Of a DNA stretch of 64,000 nt, positions 26,788-34,973 are shown in pieces (position 1 is the stretch's first letter; every line of letters begins with the position of its first letter). The notes beneath the pieces are model-generated. The model saw only the letters and a list, made by a program, of their open reading frames with translations. It searched no databases and was not told the origin of the DNA. The position numbers and the translations under genes are program-made. Origin of the DNA: an uncultured Thiodictyon sp. Its GTDB lineage: Bacteria > Pseudomonadota > Gammaproteobacteria > Chromatiales > Chromatiaceae. Location: assembly GCF_903946935.1 (NCBI RefSeq), contig NZ_CAJAXH010000249.1, positions 1-64,000 of the forward strand, read 5' to 3'.

Positions 26788-27273
26788 ATGAGTAGCAATG
26801 CGTTGGAGTTCGTCGCGACGGCGGCCCTGGCACCGGACCAGGCCGCGGCGATCGCCGACACCCTGGCCGGGATGGACCCCTGGCGGACCCTGGGTTACAG
26901 CGCCGCGGCCCTGGCCCGCGGGCTCACGGCCATCCACCCGGACCTGACCCGCTATCTGGCGCTGCGCGACGACGAGCCCCAAGGCCTGGTGGTGGTGCGT
27001 CACCCCTGGCTGCGCGGGCCCTATATCGAACTGTTCGCCGTGCTCCCCCCCGCCCAGGGTCAGGGCGTCGGCCGCGCGGCCCTCGAGTTCATCGAGTCGC
27101 GCTACCGCGACCGGTCTCCCAACCTCTGGCTGCTGGTTTCCGGCTTCAATGCAGGTGCCCGGTGCTTCTATGAAAAGCACGGCTTTCGCGCGGTCGGCGT
27201 CATCGCGGACCTGGTGGTGACTGGGCAGGACGAGGTGTTGATGCGCAAGGTCATCCAGCGAACCGACCGATAG
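26788..27273 (+). CDS. GNAT family N-acetyltransferase
   Basis: The 161-residue protein has the acetyl-CoA-binding motif A (IELFAVLPPAQGQGVGRAALEFIE; QGQGVG is the pyrophosphate loop) and motif B (NAGARCFYEKHGFRAVG). The substrate is unknown. FATAALAPDQAAAIADTLAGM-type N termini occur in uncharacterised acetyltransferases. The start codon is the first base after a palindromic element, whose end provides GGAG at suitable spacing. Confidence 0.88.
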   Translation: MSSNALEFVATAALAPDQAAAIADTLAGMDPWRTLGYSAAALARGLTAIHPDLTRYLALRDDEPQGLVVVRHPWLRGPYIELFAVLPPAQGQGVGRAALEFIESRYRDRSPNLWLLVSGFNAGARCFYEKHGFRAVGVIADLVVTGQDEVLMRKVIQRTDR

Positions 27274-27346
27274 GCCCGGTGGGTCACGCCGGATGCACTC
27301 GCGATGGTCGGGGTATACTCATCACCCTTCGCCCAGAACCCTCCGG

Positions 27347-29665
27347 ATGTCCATCGCCATGCACCTGCGCACCCTGTTGCCCACCCTGCTGCTACTCCCG
27401 TTCCTCGCCGGCGGCCCGGCGGTGGCCGAGGAGGCCGGCTACCTGGGCGTGAAGGTCTGCGGCGAGTGCCACACCAAAGAGGTCGACCTGTGGCGCAACT
27501 CATTCCACGACCGCGCCATGAAGGAGCCGACGGCCGAGACCGTACTGGGCGACTTCAAGGACGCGGAGTTTACCGCCCACGGGGTAACCTCCCGCTTCTT
27601 CACGCGCGACGGGCGCTTCTTCGTACGCACCGACGGCCCCGACGGGACGCTCAAGGACTACCCGATCCGCTATACCTTCGGCTGGTATCCGCTCCAGCAA
27701 TATCTGATCGCCTTCCCCGGCGGACGACTCCAGAGTCTCGGCATCGCCTGGGACAGTCGCCCCAAGGAGCAGGGGGGCCAGCGTTGGTTCCACCTCTATC
27801 CGAACGAAAAAATGGACTTCAAGAACCCGCTGCACTGGACTGCACCGGACCAGACCTGGAACTATCAGTGCGCCGACTGTCACTCCACTGACCTCAAAAA
27901 GGGCTACGACGCCGAGCGCAACGTCTATGACACCCACGCCGCCGAGCTCAACGTCGCCTGCGAGGCCTGCCACGGACCCGGCGTCCGACACGTCGACTGG
28001 GCGCGCGCAGCGGCCGCGGCCAAGGCGTCCGGCAGCGCACCGCCGCCCGCTGCCCCGGGACTCGGACTCCCGGTCGACCTCAAGGATCGCGACGGCGGCG
28101 CGTTTCAAATCGACGCCGCCACCGGCAAGCCGGCCCGCACGGTACAACGTACCACCCACACCCAGACCGAGACCTGCGCCCGCTGCCACTCCAGGCGCGG
28201 TCGGATCTGGGACACCCTGACACCGGGCGAGCCGCTGCACCAGGGATTCCGGCTCGCCCTGCTGGAGCCGGCACTCTATTTCCCGGACGGCCAAATCAAG
28301 GATGAGGACTATGTACACGGCTCATTCATCCAGAGCCGCATGTACCGCCAGGGGGTGGTCTGCTCGGACTGTCACGATCCCCACAGCCTCAAGCTCAAGG
28401 CCGCGGGAAACGCTGTGTGCTCGCGCTGTCACCAGGCGAACCGGTATGACGACCCGAGCCACCATCACCATACCCAGGGCGGCACCGGCGCCGCCTGCGT
28501 GGCCTGCCACATGCCCAAGCGTCGCTACATGGTGGTCGACCCACGACTCGATCACAGCCTGCGGGTGCCACGCCCGGACCTGTCGGCCGAGCTCGGCACC
28601 CCCAATGCCTGCACCGACTGTCACCAGGACAAAGACGCCGCCTGGGCCGCCGCCGCGGTGGCCGGCTGGTTCCCGGACCCGGCGCGGCGCGGACCCCATT
28701 TCGGCCAGGCCCTGCACGCGGCGGACAGCGGCGCGGCGGACGCCCCGGCGCGCCTGCTCGCCCTGGCCGGGGACGCCAACCAGCCAGCCATCGCGCGGGC
28801 CTCGGCACTGGAGCGACTGCATGACCGCGCGGATCGCCCGAGTCCAGAGGTGCTGTTGACCGTGACCCGCCTGCTGGGGGACCCGGACCCACTGGTACGG
28901 GCCGCCGCCGTCCGCTATCTGGACCTCACCGATCTGCGCACCCGCACCGAACACGCCTGGCCCCTGCTCGCCGACCCGGCGCGCACGGTTCGACTGGAGG
29001 CGGCGCGGGTACTGGCCCCGCTCATGACGCAGGGGATCGGCGGCAAGCTCCTGGAGCAGTTGACCGCGGCCCTGGAGGAGTCGGTGGTGTCCGCCACCGT
29101 CAACGCGGACCGACCCGAATCCAACCTGAACCTGGGCCTGCTCGCGCTGGCCGCCGGCGAGCCGCAGCTCGCCGAGCGGGCCTATCGGCAGGCCCTGGCA
29201 CTGGACCCGCGTTTCATCCCGGCGCATGCCAACCTGGCCGACCTCTATCGCGGGCAGGGGCGCGAGACCGAGGCCGCGGCGCAACTGGAGGCGGGACTGG
29301 CCATCGACCCGGAGAGCGCCGACCTGCACTACGCACTGGGCCTGTCGCGGGTACGGGCCAAGCGCCTGGACGCGGCCCTGCCGGCCCTGCTGCGCGCGGT
29401 GGAACTCGCGCCCACCAACACCCGCTATGCCTATGTCTATGCCGTCGCCCTGGACGGCGCCGGGCGTACCCCGGAGGCGCTGCCGATACTGGAGTCCGCC
29501 GCCGGCCGTGACGCCGCCAATACCGAGTTGCTCGTCGCCCTGGTCCAGTTCAACGCCAAGCTCGGGCAGCGCGACGCGGCAACCGCCTGGCTGGACAAAC
29601 TGGCCGCCGCCGCGCCGGGCGACCCGGCGGTGGAGCAGTTACGCCAGTCACTGAAGCAGCCCTGA
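27347..29665 (+). CDS. Exported octaheme cytochrome c with HEAT-like and TPR repeats
   Basis: The 772-residue protein has a signal peptide (MSIAMHLRTLLPTLLLLPFL...AVA). It then has eight CxxCH heme sites: CGECH (38-42), CADCH, CEACH, CARCH, CSDCH, CSRCH, CVACH and CTDCH. Extra His residues (HHHH after the sixth site) may be distal ligands. After the last heme come two HEAT-like repeats (LVRAAAVRYLDL; TVRLEAARVLAPL) and four or so TPRs (from NLNLGLLALAAGEPQLAERA). Proteins of this architecture are periplasmic electron carriers of uncertain partner. The ATG at 27347 gives the signal peptide; 27359 is possible. Confidence 0.88.
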   Translation: MSIAMHLRTLLPTLLLLPFLAGGPAVAEEAGYLGVKVCGECHTKEVDLWRNSFHDRAMKEPTAETVLGDFKDAEFTAHGVTSRFFTRDGRFFVRTDGPDGTLKDYPIRYTFGWYPLQQYLIAFPGGRLQSLGIAWDSRPKEQGGQRWFHLYPNEKMDFKNPLHWTAPDQTWNYQCADCHSTDLKKGYDAERNVYDTHAAELNVACEACHGPGVRHVDWARAAAAAKASGSAPPPAAPGLGLPVDLKDRDGGAFQIDAATGKPARTVQRTTHTQTETCARCHSRRGRIWDTLTPGEPLHQGFRLALLEPALYFPDGQIKDEDYVHGSFIQSRMYRQGVVCSDCHDPHSLKLKAAGNAVCSRCHQANRYDDPSHHHHTQGGTGAACVACHMPKRRYMVVDPRLDHSLRVPRPDLSAELGTPNACTDCHQDKDAAWAAAAVAGWFPDPARRGPHFGQALHAADSGAADAPARLLALAGDANQPAIARASALERLHDRADRPSPEVLLTVTRLLGDPDPLVRAAAVRYLDLTDLRTRTEHAWPLLADPARTVRLEAARVLAPLMTQGIGGKLLEQLTAALEESVVSATVNADRPESNLNLGLLALAAGEPQLAERAYRQALALDPRFIPAHANLADLYRGQGRETEAAAQLEAGLAIDPESADLHYALGLSRVRAKRLDAALPALLRAVELAPTNTRYAYVYAVALDGAGRTPEALPILESAAGRDAANTELLVALVQFNAKLGQRDAATAWLDKLAAAAPGDPAVEQLRQSLKQP

Positions 29666-29677
29666 CCCGGGAACGCC

Positions 29678-29735
29678 CTGGGAGCGCCGACGCTTGGGAG
29701 CGCCGACGCTTGGGAGCGCCGACATTTTGTCGGCG
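29678..29735. repeat. REP palindrome array, left group
   Basis: Three successive units of GGGAGCGCCGAC occur; the last extends into the palindrome GCCGACATTTTGTCGGC. They begin about 13 bases after the cytochrome stop. They belong to the same REP family that flanks the broken transposase to the right. Confidence 0.75.
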
Positions 29736-29822
29736 AGTGTGGGGCACAGGCAGCAAACTGTGGAGAATGGCCACGCGAGTCGCCCGAAACCTCGTCCTGA
29801 GCCCCAAGCCGCCTGGCGGCGG

Positions 29823-29865
29823 CTCGCCGACAGAATGTCGGCGCTCCCAGACGTCGGCGCTCCCG
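29823..29865. repeat. REP palindrome, inverted copy next to transposase 3' end
   Basis: GCCGACAGAATGTCGGCGCTCCCA starts at about 29827 and is followed by a half copy GTCGGCGCTCCC. Written in the other orientation it is identical to the copy at 30340-30367. Together the two flank the transposase as an inverted pair. A GCCGCC-rich secondary palindrome lies beside both. Confidence 0.75.
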
Positions 29866-29876
29866 CGCCAACGATC

Positions 29877-30281
29877 TCAAGACTCTCTCAGGCGCGCGCT
29901 GCCGAAGGGCCAAGCCTCTGGCCGATCCACCAGACCGGCCTTCACCGGATTGTGATCGATATGCACATGATTCGGCATCACCGTCCAGGCCAGCATGCGG
30001 TAACGAATCCCGTCGAAGTGGAGCAGGGAATCTTCTACCAACGCGGCAATCTCCGGGCGGTTCAGCCAGCAGGCCCCATAACCCGCATCCAGCAGCCGCT
30101 CGATCTCTCGCCGCCGCTCAAGGTCATCATCGTCGGCCATGGCCTGCAACCGCAAGACCACCTGCCGCGGCAGGGCGTCGCCCAAATGGAAGGTGACCGA
30201 CTGAAGCAACCCAGGCTTATCCAAATGGGGCAGATAGCCCCGCGAGTACCAGCCTTTAGGCGATTCGGCTGGATCGTTCAT
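29877..30281 (-). pseudogene. REP-associated tyrosine transposase (RAYT) with internal deletion
   Basis: The 134-residue frame begins MNDPAESPKGWYSRGYLPHL. It contains the Y1/HUH transposase signature AWTVMPNHVH (about residues 100-109) and the usual C-terminal IDHNPVKAGLVDRPEAWPF, but these two segments are joined directly. In complete family members about 50 residues lie between them, including the catalytic Tyr of the YxDRYIR segment. The reading frame survives, but without the Tyr the protein should not cleave DNA. The start at 30281 excludes REP sequence read as protein. REP palindromes of one family flank it on both sides. Confidence 0.82.
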
Positions 30282-30314
30282 CGTCCGACTCCGCCACACA
30301 TTCGCGATACCCCC

Positions 30315-30390
30315 CTGGAAGCGCCGCCCTGGGAGCGCCGCCCTGGGAGCGCCGACATTCTGTCGGCGAGCCGCCGCAGGCGGCTTGTTC
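30315..30390. repeat. REP palindromes upstream of the broken transposase
   Basis: Two and a half units: GGAAGCGCCGCCCTGGGAGC, GCCGCCCTGGGAGCGCC, then the full palindrome GCCGACATTCTGTCGGC. The last is followed by the secondary palindrome GAGCCGCCGCAGGCGGCTT. These lie between the transposase start and the MT-A70 gene. Confidence 0.75.
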
Positions 30391-30476
30391 AACGCCGCGC
30401 CCCCCCCCCAGACAATCGAAATCGCCAGCCTGCCTATTCTTCCCGGACCCCGTTCTTGGAATCAAGGAGACCCCGC

Positions 30477-31169
30477 ATGCCCCAAGGCGCCGATACCACC
30501 GAACCAACCCCCGGCGAAGACCTGCTCTCCAAGGTCGCCGAGCGCTACTCCACCATCCTCGCCGACCCCCCCTGGCAATTCCAGAACCGCACCGGCAAGA
30601 TGGCACCGGAACACAAGCGGTTGCTGCGCTACCCGACGATGGGCATCCAGGAAATCATGGACCTGCCGATAGCGGCGGTGGCCGCCGAGCGCAGTCACCT
30701 GTATCTCTGGATACCCAACGCACTGCTCAACGAGGGTCTACGCGTCATGGCCGCCTGGGGCTTCACCTATAAATCGAACCTGATCTGGTACAAGGTCCGC
30801 AAGGACGGCGGGCCGGATGGGCGCGGTGTGGGCTTTTATTTCAGAAACGTCACCGAGATGATCCTGTTCGGCGTGCGCGGCGGCATGCGGACCCTGGCAC
30901 CAGGGCGCCGCCAGGTCAATCTGCTCTCGACCCAGAAGCGCGAACACTCGCGCAAACCGGATGAGATCTTTGACATCATCGAGCAGTGTTCGCCCGGCCC
31001 CTATCTCGAACTCTTTGCCCGCTTCCAGCGCGACGGCTGGGACCAATGGGGCAATGAAGACGTGGAGCGCAACTCATTCCATGGGGTCGCCCTGCGCACG
31101 GGCCACACGCAGGGGCACCTGGGCCTGCCTGAGGCGTCGGCGGCCTATCGCGGCAAGGCGTCGGATTGA
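30477..31169 (+). CDS. MT-A70 family adenine-N6 DNA methyltransferase
   Basis: The 230-residue protein has the catalytic DPPW motif (ILADPPWQFQNR, about residue 30), LYLWIPNALL, the SAM-site-like segment near GPYLELFARFQRDGW, and KPDEIFDIIEQCSPG. MT-A70 enzymes of this compact type methylate adenine in DNA, often in phages and mobile islands; the target site is unknown. AAGGAGA lies seven bases before the ATG at 30477, which fixes the start. The open frame running upstream to 29694 is REP sequence. No cognate restriction enzyme is adjacent. Confidence 0.88.
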   Translation: MPQGADTTEPTPGEDLLSKVAERYSTILADPPWQFQNRTGKMAPEHKRLLRYPTMGIQEIMDLPIAAVAAERSHLYLWIPNALLNEGLRVMAAWGFTYKSNLIWYKVRKDGGPDGRGVGFYFRNVTEMILFGVRGGMRTLAPGRRQVNLLSTQKREHSRKPDEIFDIIEQCSPGPYLELFARFQRDGWDQWGNEDVERNSFHGVALRTGHTQGHLGLPEASAAYRGKASD

Positions 31170-31172
31170 CCA

Positions 31173-31475
31173 TCAATCAGCGCTGCCATCCCCCTCATTC
31201 AACCACCCCTGCAACGCCTTGATCAGCCCCTCCGCCTGGGCGCGGCTGGAGATGTTGAATTTGGATTGCTGGCGGTATTCGCCGGCACGCTTCTGGTAGC
31301 GGCGGATGGTGTATTTGTCCGGGCCATAGCATTCCTTGGCCTTGTCCCAGTCCTGGTGGCGAAAGATGATGGTGGTCCAACTACCCTTGGACAGGATCAC
31401 CTTATCCAATTCCTTGGTGGTCTCGATACCGTCTTCCGTATAGGAAACGGTCAGTTCATCCACTGTCTCTGCCAT
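31173..31475 (-). CDS. Conserved small protein of unknown function
   Basis: The 100-residue product starts MAETVDELTVSYTEDGIETT. It contains SKGSWTTIIFRHQDWDKAK, YTIRRYQKRAGEYRQQSKFN, and a helical end (AEGLIKALQGWLNEG). I recall similar proteins across proteobacteria without a function. The beta-rich middle and basic residues could suit nucleic-acid binding, but that is a guess. It converges with the methyltransferase, the two stop codons being three bases apart. Confidence 0.7.
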   Translation of the reverse strand: MAETVDELTVSYTEDGIETTKELDKVILSKGSWTTIIFRHQDWDKAKECYGPDKYTIRRYQKRAGEYRQQSKFNISSRAQAEGLIKALQGWLNEGDGSAD

Positions 31476-31508
31476 CGTGCTCTCTCCGCGGGTGGGGCGC
31501 CGCCCGCG

Positions 31509-32180
31509 TCAGGGGCGGGCGCCGGATTGTTGTAATGCCGTTTGGATATCGGCGGTGTGCGTGGCCTTGGGGTCCAGCGCACGGGCCAGGGCCAGGGGCG
31601 TACGGCCAGTGCCGTCCGGGCGGTTGACGTCCGCCCCGCGGGCGATCAGCCGCTTGAGCGTCTCCAGATGGCCCAGCATCACCGCCTGGTGCAGCGGGGT
31701 CTGACCGGCGGCGTCCGGCCGGTTCAGGTCCGCGCCGCGGCGCAGCAGGAAATCGACACTGTCCCGATCCGACACACCGGCACGCACCAGGGTCACCAAC
31801 ATCGCCTGGGCATCGAGCGGGGCACCGAGCTCGACCAAGAGCGCCGCGACCTGGGTCTTGCCGTGACTCAAGGCCAACTCCAGGGGGGTGCGGCCGGCAC
31901 TGTCCAGGGCGACCAGGGAGGCGCCATGGTCCGCCAATTCGCGCAGGATAGCGATCTGACCGGCCCGGGCGGCGAGGTGCAGTGGCCGGTCGCCGTGGCG
32001 GTCCGGCTGGTTCAGGTCGGTCCCCGCCGCGATGTGCCGCCTGATCTGCTCCAGGTTATCCACCTGGAGCGCCCGAAACAGGTTGACGGTCGGCGGTGGC
32101 GACTGGCCGCAACCTGCCGACAGCAACACCGCAAGCGCTAGGGCCAGGTGGATGACCAGCAGGGTCGGCGGTTGGCGCAT
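31509..32180 (-). CDS. Ankyrin-repeat lipoprotein
   Basis: The 223-residue protein has a lipoprotein signal (LALALAVLLSAGC, lipobox SAGC). About five ankyrin repeats follow, with clear examples DRHGDRPLHLAARAGQIAIL, SAGRTPLELALSHGKTQVAA, AAGQTPLHQAVMLGHLETL and GTGRTPLALARAL. It is probably a periplasmic-facing, membrane-anchored binding protein. I prefer the ATG at 32180; a GTG at 32189 is possible. The partner is unknown. Confidence 0.85.
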   Translation of the reverse strand: MRQPPTLLVIHLALALAVLLSAGCGQSPPPTVNLFRALQVDNLEQIRRHIAAGTDLNQPDRHGDRPLHLAARAGQIAILRELADHGASLVALDSAGRTPLELALSHGKTQVAALLVELGAPLDAQAMLVTLVRAGVSDRDSVDFLLRRGADLNRPDAAGQTPLHQAVMLGHLETLKRLIARGADVNRPDGTGRTPLALARALDPKATHTADIQTALQQSGARP

Positions 32181-32354
32181 GGGCTCCACGTGGGTCGGCG
32201 AGTGAACGAACAGGATGGTAAATGGCCGGGGTACAGACCCGCAACCCGAGAAGGCGGCAGCGCGCTCGTGTTAGCCTCCGCTCCTGGGGCACCCATCGCT
32301 CCAGCCGTTCCGCGGTTTGACCGCATTTGCCAGGCCCACCAACCAGCAAACACC

Positions 32355-32732
32355 ATGATCTGGAAATTCTTACTGACCGCCGCGGTGATTGTCGCCGCCT
32401 TTTTTTTCATCCGGCACCGGCTGCGCGTCGCGGGCCAGCCCCCGGGCGAGGTGCCGCCCCCGCTGCTGCCCGCCGGCACCGCGCGCAAACTCGCCGCCGC
32501 GGTGCTCGCCATCATGCTGCTCGGCTCCGGCTGGTCCCTGTACCGGAGCTGGGCGCTGGGCCATCAGGTGGTTGAGGTCCAGGTGGTCAACGCCAACACC
32601 GGGACCATCACAGCTTACAAGGCGTACCGCCGCGACGTCGAGGGCCGCGTCATCCGCACCCTGGACGGGCGCGAGATCCGGCTGGCCGATGTGGAGCGGA
32701 TGATTTTGACCCGCGAGGGCCAGGGTTTCTGA
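32355..32732 (+). CDS. Small inner-membrane protein of unknown function
   Basis: The 125-residue product has two hydrophobic helices: residues 1-21 (MIWKFLLTAAVIVAAFFFIR) and about 45-63 (KLAAAVLAIMLLGSGWSLY). A hydrophilic C-terminal domain follows with VVEVQVVNANTGTITAYKAY and REIRLADVERMILT. The C-terminal part looks like a small beta-rich soluble domain. The start at 32355 gives the first helix; the longer upstream frame is not coding. The function is unknown. Confidence 0.75.
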   Translation: MIWKFLLTAAVIVAAFFFIRHRLRVAGQPPGEVPPPLLPAGTARKLAAAVLAIMLLGSGWSLYRSWALGHQVVEVQVVNANTGTITAYKAYRRDVEGRVIRTLDGREIRLADVERMILTREGQGF

Positions 32733-33112
32733 GCGGGCGCCGCGGCTCACTATGACTTAGCCGTGAATTGTTCGTTACAGCCTCGCAATCCTGCCGCAAC
32801 CCAGCACCCAGCAAGACTTTATGGAATCAATCAACAGCCCCTGTGGATAAGTCTGTGCGCAACCCCTGGGAAGGCGGTCGGAGGGCGCGCCGTCACTGGC
32901 CCGGAAACAGATTGGCCGGAAATTGACCGATTGCAAGTTATGCTTGCTATAGAATCACTTGCAACAATCGCCCGGGGGCGCACGGCGCACTGGGCCAAGC
33001 CCTTGAGGCGACCGGCCAAGCCGCTGAGGCTTGTGCATAAAAACCGGACATGACGGCACCGCGGTTGGTCCTCAGCCGGGCAAGGCCAGTGCGCAGCAGC
33101 GCTTAAATCGCC
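32733..33112. other. Convergent intergenic region with two DnaA boxes and an inverted repeat
   Basis: Both flanking genes end here, so no gene promoter is expected, yet the spacer is 380 bases and AT-richer than its surroundings. It contains TGTGGATAA (32842-32850), which is the reverse complement of the perfect DnaA box TTATCCACA. It also has TGTGCATAA (33032-33040), matching TTATNCACA in the same orientation. Between them TTGCAAGT and ACTTGCAA (about 32932-32966) form an inverted repeat around ATGCTTGCTATAGAAT. A 96-residue plus-strand frame here has no protein-like features. Confidence 0.6.
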
Positions 33113-34237
33113 TCAAGTAGCCAGTCCCATCACCTCCAGATAGCGACTGGCACTGCGCTCCTGTGCATACTCGCTCACCGCGCGGCGCACCAGGTCCGCG
33201 GGCAACGAATGCTCCAGGGTGGCCGTCATCGCCGCGGCCAGGGCGGGCACATCGCCCACCGCCACCAGGGGTCCGTAGCGGCCCCCATCCAGCAGTTCCG
33301 CGGGTCCGCTGGGGCAGTCGGTGGCGACCACCGGGACCCCTAAGGCCATGGCCTCGGTCAGCACATTCGGCGAACCCTCCCAGGCGGAGGAGAGTACAAA
33401 GAGTGCAGCGCGGGCCAGGAAGGGGTAAGGGTTGGACTGGAATCCGACCAGGGCCACCTGCCCCGTCAGCCCCAGCTCGGCAATCAGGGCCGTCAGGGCG
33501 GCGCGGGCGTTGCCCTCGCCCAGGATCAGAAGCCGGCAATTGCGCTGCGAGCGCACCCGGGCGAAGGCGCGGATCAGGGTCGGGAAGTCCTTTTGGCGCT
33601 GCAAGCGACCGGCGGCGCAGATGACCGGCACGCCAGCGTCCGGGCCAGCGTCGTTCAGCCAGGGGTGTGGGCAGGGCACCAAAGCCTGGGCCGCCAGCTC
33701 CGGGGTGATGACCGGGTTGCGGATGACCGTGATCGACTCACGCGCCAGCCGGGCGATGCGCGCGGTGTCGTCCGCCACCCCGGCGGAGACCGCGATGATC
33801 CGCTCGATACGCGGATACAGGAGCCGGATTGGGGCATAGCGCAGCCAGCGTGAGACCGCGGCGCGCCCCGCCATCGCCGTCGACAGATTGGTGCCGAGCC
33901 GCAGCGCAAGCCTGGTGTCGGTCCCCGCCAAGGCGCGGGCCAACACCGCGGTGCGGCCGGCCCGATCCTTGGCCGCCAGCAGTGCCGCGGGCCGACGCGC
34001 CCGCAGATAGCGGGCCAGCGCCGGCGCGGCGAACAGGGTGTGATTGGTGGGGAGCTGGATGCACTCGACCGCGTCGGGCAGGCGGGCGAGGTGCGGACTC
34101 TCGGCGCGCACCAGCACCAGGTCCACCGGCTGCCCCAGGTCCACGAAACCGCGGATCAGATTGATCAGCATCCGCTCCACCCCGCCGGTCCCGGAGAAAG
34201 AGGCAAAGACGGCGAGTGGCGCGCGAGCAGTGGACAT
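33113..34237 (-). CDS. GT4 family glycosyltransferase
   Basis: The 374-residue GT-B fold enzyme has an N-terminal acceptor domain with GTGGVERMLINLIRGFVDLG. Its C-terminal donor domain has VICAAGRLQRQKDFPTLIRA, LLILGEGNARAAL, and the E-x7-E motif in WEGSPNVLTEAMALGVPVVA. It transfers a sugar from a nucleotide donor to a lipid or glycan, probably for envelope polysaccharide. No other polysaccharide genes are adjacent. The ATG at 34237 is preferred over the open frame to 34273. Confidence 0.9.
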   Translation of the reverse strand: MSTARAPLAVFASFSGTGGVERMLINLIRGFVDLGQPVDLVLVRAESPHLARLPDAVECIQLPTNHTLFAAPALARYLRARRPAALLAAKDRAGRTAVLARALAGTDTRLALRLGTNLSTAMAGRAAVSRWLRYAPIRLLYPRIERIIAVSAGVADDTARIARLARESITVIRNPVITPELAAQALVPCPHPWLNDAGPDAGVPVICAAGRLQRQKDFPTLIRAFARVRSQRNCRLLILGEGNARAALTALIAELGLTGQVALVGFQSNPYPFLARAALFVLSSAWEGSPNVLTEAMALGVPVVATDCPSGPAELLDGGRYGPLVAVGDVPALAAAMTATLEHSLPADLVRRAVSEYAQERSASRYLEVMGLAT

Positions 34238-34389
34238 GGGTATCTTCAGGTCGTGGACAGAGCGGCTAGCCATGATCCCAAGAAAGAGCGGGTGTCCGCA
34301 AACGGACTTGCTGTCGATCCCAGCGCGCTGGGGGATGACTGGGCCGTCGGGGGATGCCCGCAGGGCGATCCGCCATTGCGCCCTAAAAT

Positions 34390-34423
34390 GGACCGCGCTC
34401 CCGGCGCGACTTTCACGTTAACC
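34390..34423 (+). repeat. Dispersed repeat (ACTTTCACG family), copy 2
   Basis: GGACCGCGCTCCCGGCGCGA followed by CTTTCACGTTAAC is nearly identical to 202-235 and close to 52474-52506. Here it ends 17 bases before the moaE start, in the 203-base spacer between the divergent glycosyltransferase and moaE, so it probably overlaps the moaE leader. Confidence 0.75.
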
Positions 34424-34440
34424 CCACTGAGGCCACACCA

Positions 34441-34917
34441 ATGCAGACCATTCGCGTCCAAACGCAACCCATCGCCATCGCCGCGGAGCAGGAGGCCCTG
34501 GCGCACGGCCGACCCCAGGTGGGGGCGTTGGTCACCTTCGTCGGGCTGATGCGCGACTGCAACGCGGGGGCGGCGGTCAGCGCCATGACCCTGGAGCACT
34601 ACCCGGGGATGACCGAGAAGGCGCTGGCGGCGATCGCCGCGGAGGCCGCCGCGCGCTGGGACCTCACGGCGATCCACATCGTCCATCGGGTCGGGCCGCT
34701 GACCCCGCAGGAGCCTATCGTGTTCGTCGGGGTGGCGAGCCGGCATCGGGGGGAGGCCTTCCGCGCCTGCGAGTTCCTGATCGACTCGCTCAAGACCCGG
34801 GCGCCCTTCTGGAAGCAGGAGACCACCGCGGCGGGCACGCGCTGGGTGGAGGCGCGCGAGACTGACGAAGCCGCGGCAGACGGCTGGGGGTCGGCGGCGG
34901 CGCTGGCCGAGCCTTGA
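34441..34917 (+). CDS. moaE: Molybdopterin synthase catalytic subunit MoaE
   Basis: MoaE, with thiocarboxylated MoaD, converts precursor Z (cPMP) to molybdopterin. The 158-residue protein (150 in E. coli) has GALVTFVGLMRD, TLEHYPGMTEKAL, IVHRVGPLTPQEPIVFVGVA and the catalytic Lys region FLIDSLKTRAPFWKQET. The usual moaC, moaD and moaB neighbours are absent, so MoaD must be encoded elsewhere. A dispersed repeat lies just upstream. Confidence 0.94.
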   Translation: MQTIRVQTQPIAIAAEQEALAHGRPQVGALVTFVGLMRDCNAGAAVSAMTLEHYPGMTEKALAAIAAEAAARWDLTAIHIVHRVGPLTPQEPIVFVGVASRHRGEAFRACEFLIDSLKTRAPFWKQETTAAGTRWVEARETDEAAADGWGSAAALAEP

Positions 34918-34973
34918 GCAACGCGCCGGACGCCGACGCCCGGGGCGCAGCGCGCCCGCTGGGGATGCCGGAC

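Noticed and set aside
29694-30476. N-terminal extension of the MT-A70 methyltransferase
   Set aside because: It consists of REP sequence and the reverse complement of the broken transposase. A good ribosome binding site precedes the ATG at 30477.
32763-33053. 96-residue plus-strand ORF
   Set aside because: It has no start signal, unusual composition and no recognisable segment; it overlaps the AT-rich region with DnaA boxes.
32733-33112. Chromosomal replication origin
   Set aside because: Only two DnaA boxes are seen, with no cluster, no clear unwinding element and no dnaA, dnaN, mnmG or parAB nearby.
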